A DNA stretch of 6,017 nt from the NCBI GenBank assembly GCA_026692885.1, contig JAPLNJ010000974.1:1-6017 (forward strand), read 5' to 3'. The position numbers and the translations under genes are program-made. Of the stretch, positions 5,277 through 6,017 are shown piece after piece. The DNA comes from Planctomycetota bacterium. GTDB lineage: Bacteria > Planctomycetota > Planctomycetia > Pirellulales > Pirellulaceae. How positions within the stretch are numbered: the first letter of the stretch is position 1; every line of letters starts with the position of its first letter. The notes below the pieces were generated by a model. It searched no databases, was not told the DNA's origin, and saw only the letters and a list, made by a program, of their open reading frames with translations.

Positions 5277-5400
5277 GGATCGGCGCATCAATAAGTGTCG
5301 CAAACATAGTAGTCGTCACGCTCCGCCGTGACGACATGTCATCACGGCGGAGCGTGATGACTACTTTGAAAACCCGACAGTATTGATGCGCCGATCCTAA
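5274..5400. repeat. Nested palindromic element starting at the radical SAM stop codon
   Basis: Terminal 18-bp perfect inverted repeats (5276-5293 and 5381-5398) are followed inward by TGTCG/CGACA (5296-5300 and 5375-5379) and a centre of two hairpins. The first is GTCGTCACG/CGTGACGAC (5312-5320 with 5327-5335) and the second GTCATCACG/CGTGATGAC (5338-5346 with 5353-5361), each with a 6-nt loop. The two hairpins are also near-complements of each other, so the whole can fold as one long stem. The left terminus shares a base with the TAA stop. There is no ORF, and the flanks show no clear target duplication. The CACGGCGGAGCGTG core resembles repeats I remember from planctomycetes. It could also stabilise the 3' end of the radical SAM mRNA. 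Confidence 0.85.
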
Positions 5401-5447
5401 GCGGGTCAACGTCATCCGCGAGCGATATAAGTAGCTCTGAAAACGAA

Positions 5448-5479
5448 GAAACCCGGCTTCCAGAAAGGAGCCGGGTTTC
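5448..5479. terminator. Hairpin between convergent genes, likely shared terminator
   Basis: An 11-bp perfect stem pairs 5448-5458 with 5469-5479 around a 10-nt loop. It lies between the radical SAM operon and the minus-strand gene ending at 5506. On the minus strand it is followed by TTCGTTTTC, a broken U-tract; on the plus strand only a few Ts follow. Termination of the minus-strand gene is the better guess, with the plus operon as second user. Confidence 0.65.
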
Positions 5480-5505
5480 GGTGGTGAACGGGTTGGATCT
5501 GGCCG

Positions 5506-6017
5506 CTACTTCTTCAGGCCATCTTGCTGGAGCTTGCGGAAGGAGTCGGGGTCAGCCCCTTCGTCCTTGGCCTTATCGCTCTTCTTGATCACTTCGCCGC
5601 GGTCCAGGTGAATCTTCTTGTACTCTTTGTCCGACACTACGTAGTACCAGTCAGCAAACCGCATGTTCAACTCGGCCACTTTTTCCTTGGCCTTCTTGAG
5701 CTTCTCGTTGCGATCCTCGATCTTCTTCTGATTCTCTTTGGTAATGCGTTCCCGCTCTTTGGCAATCTCGGCCTCGGTCGCCTCCTTGCTGGCCTCGGCC
5801 GGCTTGGCTTCGGGCTTGGCCTCGGGTTTAGCCTCGGGCTTGGCCTCGGGTTTAGCCTCGGGTTTAGCCTCGGGTTTAGCCTCGGGCTTAGCCTCGGGTT
5901 TAGCCTCGGGTTTAGCCTCGGGTTTAGCCTCGGGTTTAGCCTCGGGTTTAGCCTCGGGTTTAGCCTCGGGTTTAGCCTCGGGTTTAGCCTCGGGTTTAGC
6001 CTCGGGTTTAGCCTCAG
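5506..6017 (-). CDS. Glu/Lys-rich protein with EAKP repeats and RFADWYYVVS tail (3' part)
   Basis: The last 169 residues of a protein whose start lies beyond the right edge; TAG stop at 5508-5506. In order come Glu followed by 17 AKPE units (visible residues 1-69), a charged, probably helical or coiled-coil stretch of about 45 residues (from SKEATEAEIAKERERI to KVAELN), a conserved-looking block NMRFADWYYVVSDKEYKKI (about residues 117-135), and a Lys-rich end, QQDGLKK. I recall similar RFADWYYVIS tails in planctomycete proteins annotated DUF4340, but this is uncertain and the domain itself would lie outside the window. The EAKP array resembles flexible linkers that span periplasm or wall in other proteins. 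Strong support for coding is that every repeat difference is synonymous and all units are 12 bp, preserving frame. Function unknown; no link to the B12 genes is apparent. Confidence 0.8.
   Translation of the reverse strand, partial: EAKPEAKPEAKPEAKPEAKPEAKPEAKPEAKPEAKPEAKPEAKPEAKPEAKPEAKPEAKPEAKPEAKPEAKPAEASKEATEAEIAKERERITKENQKKIEDRNEKLKKAKEKVAELNMRFADWYYVVSDKEYKKIHLDRGEVIKKSDKAKDEGADPDSFRKLQQDGLKK
5809..6017. repeat. 12-bp in-frame minisatellite (17 full units plus part), encoding EAKP
   Basis: Seventeen contiguous 12-bp units (plus strand CTCGGGTTTAGC) fill 5809-6012, and five more bases follow to the edge. Units 8-17 (5893-6012) are identical. Variants occur only in the left part: unit 1 (TTCGGGCTTGGC), unit 3 (CTCGGGCTTGGC) and unit 7 (CTCGGGCTTAGC). 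The preceding block 5797-5808 is a decayed unit reading AKPA. The pattern suggests recent expansion on the right, the upstream side of the gene. The last bases, CTCAG, carry a further synonymous change. The copy number is a lower bound because the array leaves the window. Confidence 0.97.

Noticed and set aside
3879..5303. Long open frame (474 codons) on the minus strand opposite the radical SAM gene
   Set aside because: It is a GC-rich antisense shadow: its translation shows no family motifs, while the plus strand has all radical SAM and SPASM cysteines.
5809..6017. CRISPR array or telomere-like repeat (units contain GGGTTTA)
   Set aside because: Units are contiguous 12-mers without spacers and keep one reading frame; this is a coding minisatellite.

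Overview
The window looks like a piece of a GC-rich bacterial chromosome, most plausibly from a planctomycete of the Pirellula type. This rests on three things: intergenic palindromes of kinds I recall as frequent in those genomes, the tail of the Glu/Lys-rich protein at the right end, and the radical SAM/small-peptide pair. No database was searched, so the placement is an impression.

Left third (minus strand, 1-1823): a complete cobalamin-controlled leader and operon. A strong promoter (-35 TTGACA, -10 TATGCT, 1794-1823) starts an RNA that folds almost at once into a cobalamin riboswitch (1646-1788). An intrinsic terminator follows (1555-1588), then a 63-nt repeat hairpin (1466-1528), then cobA (uroporphyrinogen-III methyltransferase), cobC (alpha-ribazole-phosphate phosphatase) and the first codons of cobU (cobinamide kinase/guanylyltransferase). 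The genes overlap or nearly touch. Cobalamin should shut the operon off by premature termination.

Middle (1824-3454): a repeat-filled intergenic stretch (palindromic GGGGCAAGGGAAT units at 1922-2014), then two minus-strand accessory genes, a Uma2-family (DUF820) PD-(D/E)XK protein and a divergent GIY-YIG-like protein. An AT-rich region with a small palindrome follows.

Right half (plus strand, 3455-5276): the most interesting unit. A second cobalamin riboswitch with its own promoter and perfect-palindrome terminator precedes a 34-codon peptide gene. The stop codon of that gene overlaps the start codon of a 471-aa radical SAM/SPASM enzyme. This is the layout of a ribosomally made, post-translationally modified peptide (RiPP) system under B12 control. 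From memory it matches the CbpA/CbpB ('cobopep') pair, whose product and role are, as far as I know, uncharacterised. Sitting back to back with B12 biosynthesis genes under the same class of riboswitch, it suggests a peptide made when cobalamin is scarce.

Right end (5274-6017): a nested palindromic element begins at the radical SAM stop codon. Beyond it lie a bidirectional hairpin terminator and the 3' part of a minus-strand gene whose protein carries at least 17 in-frame EAKP repeats encoded by a 12-bp minisatellite running off the window.
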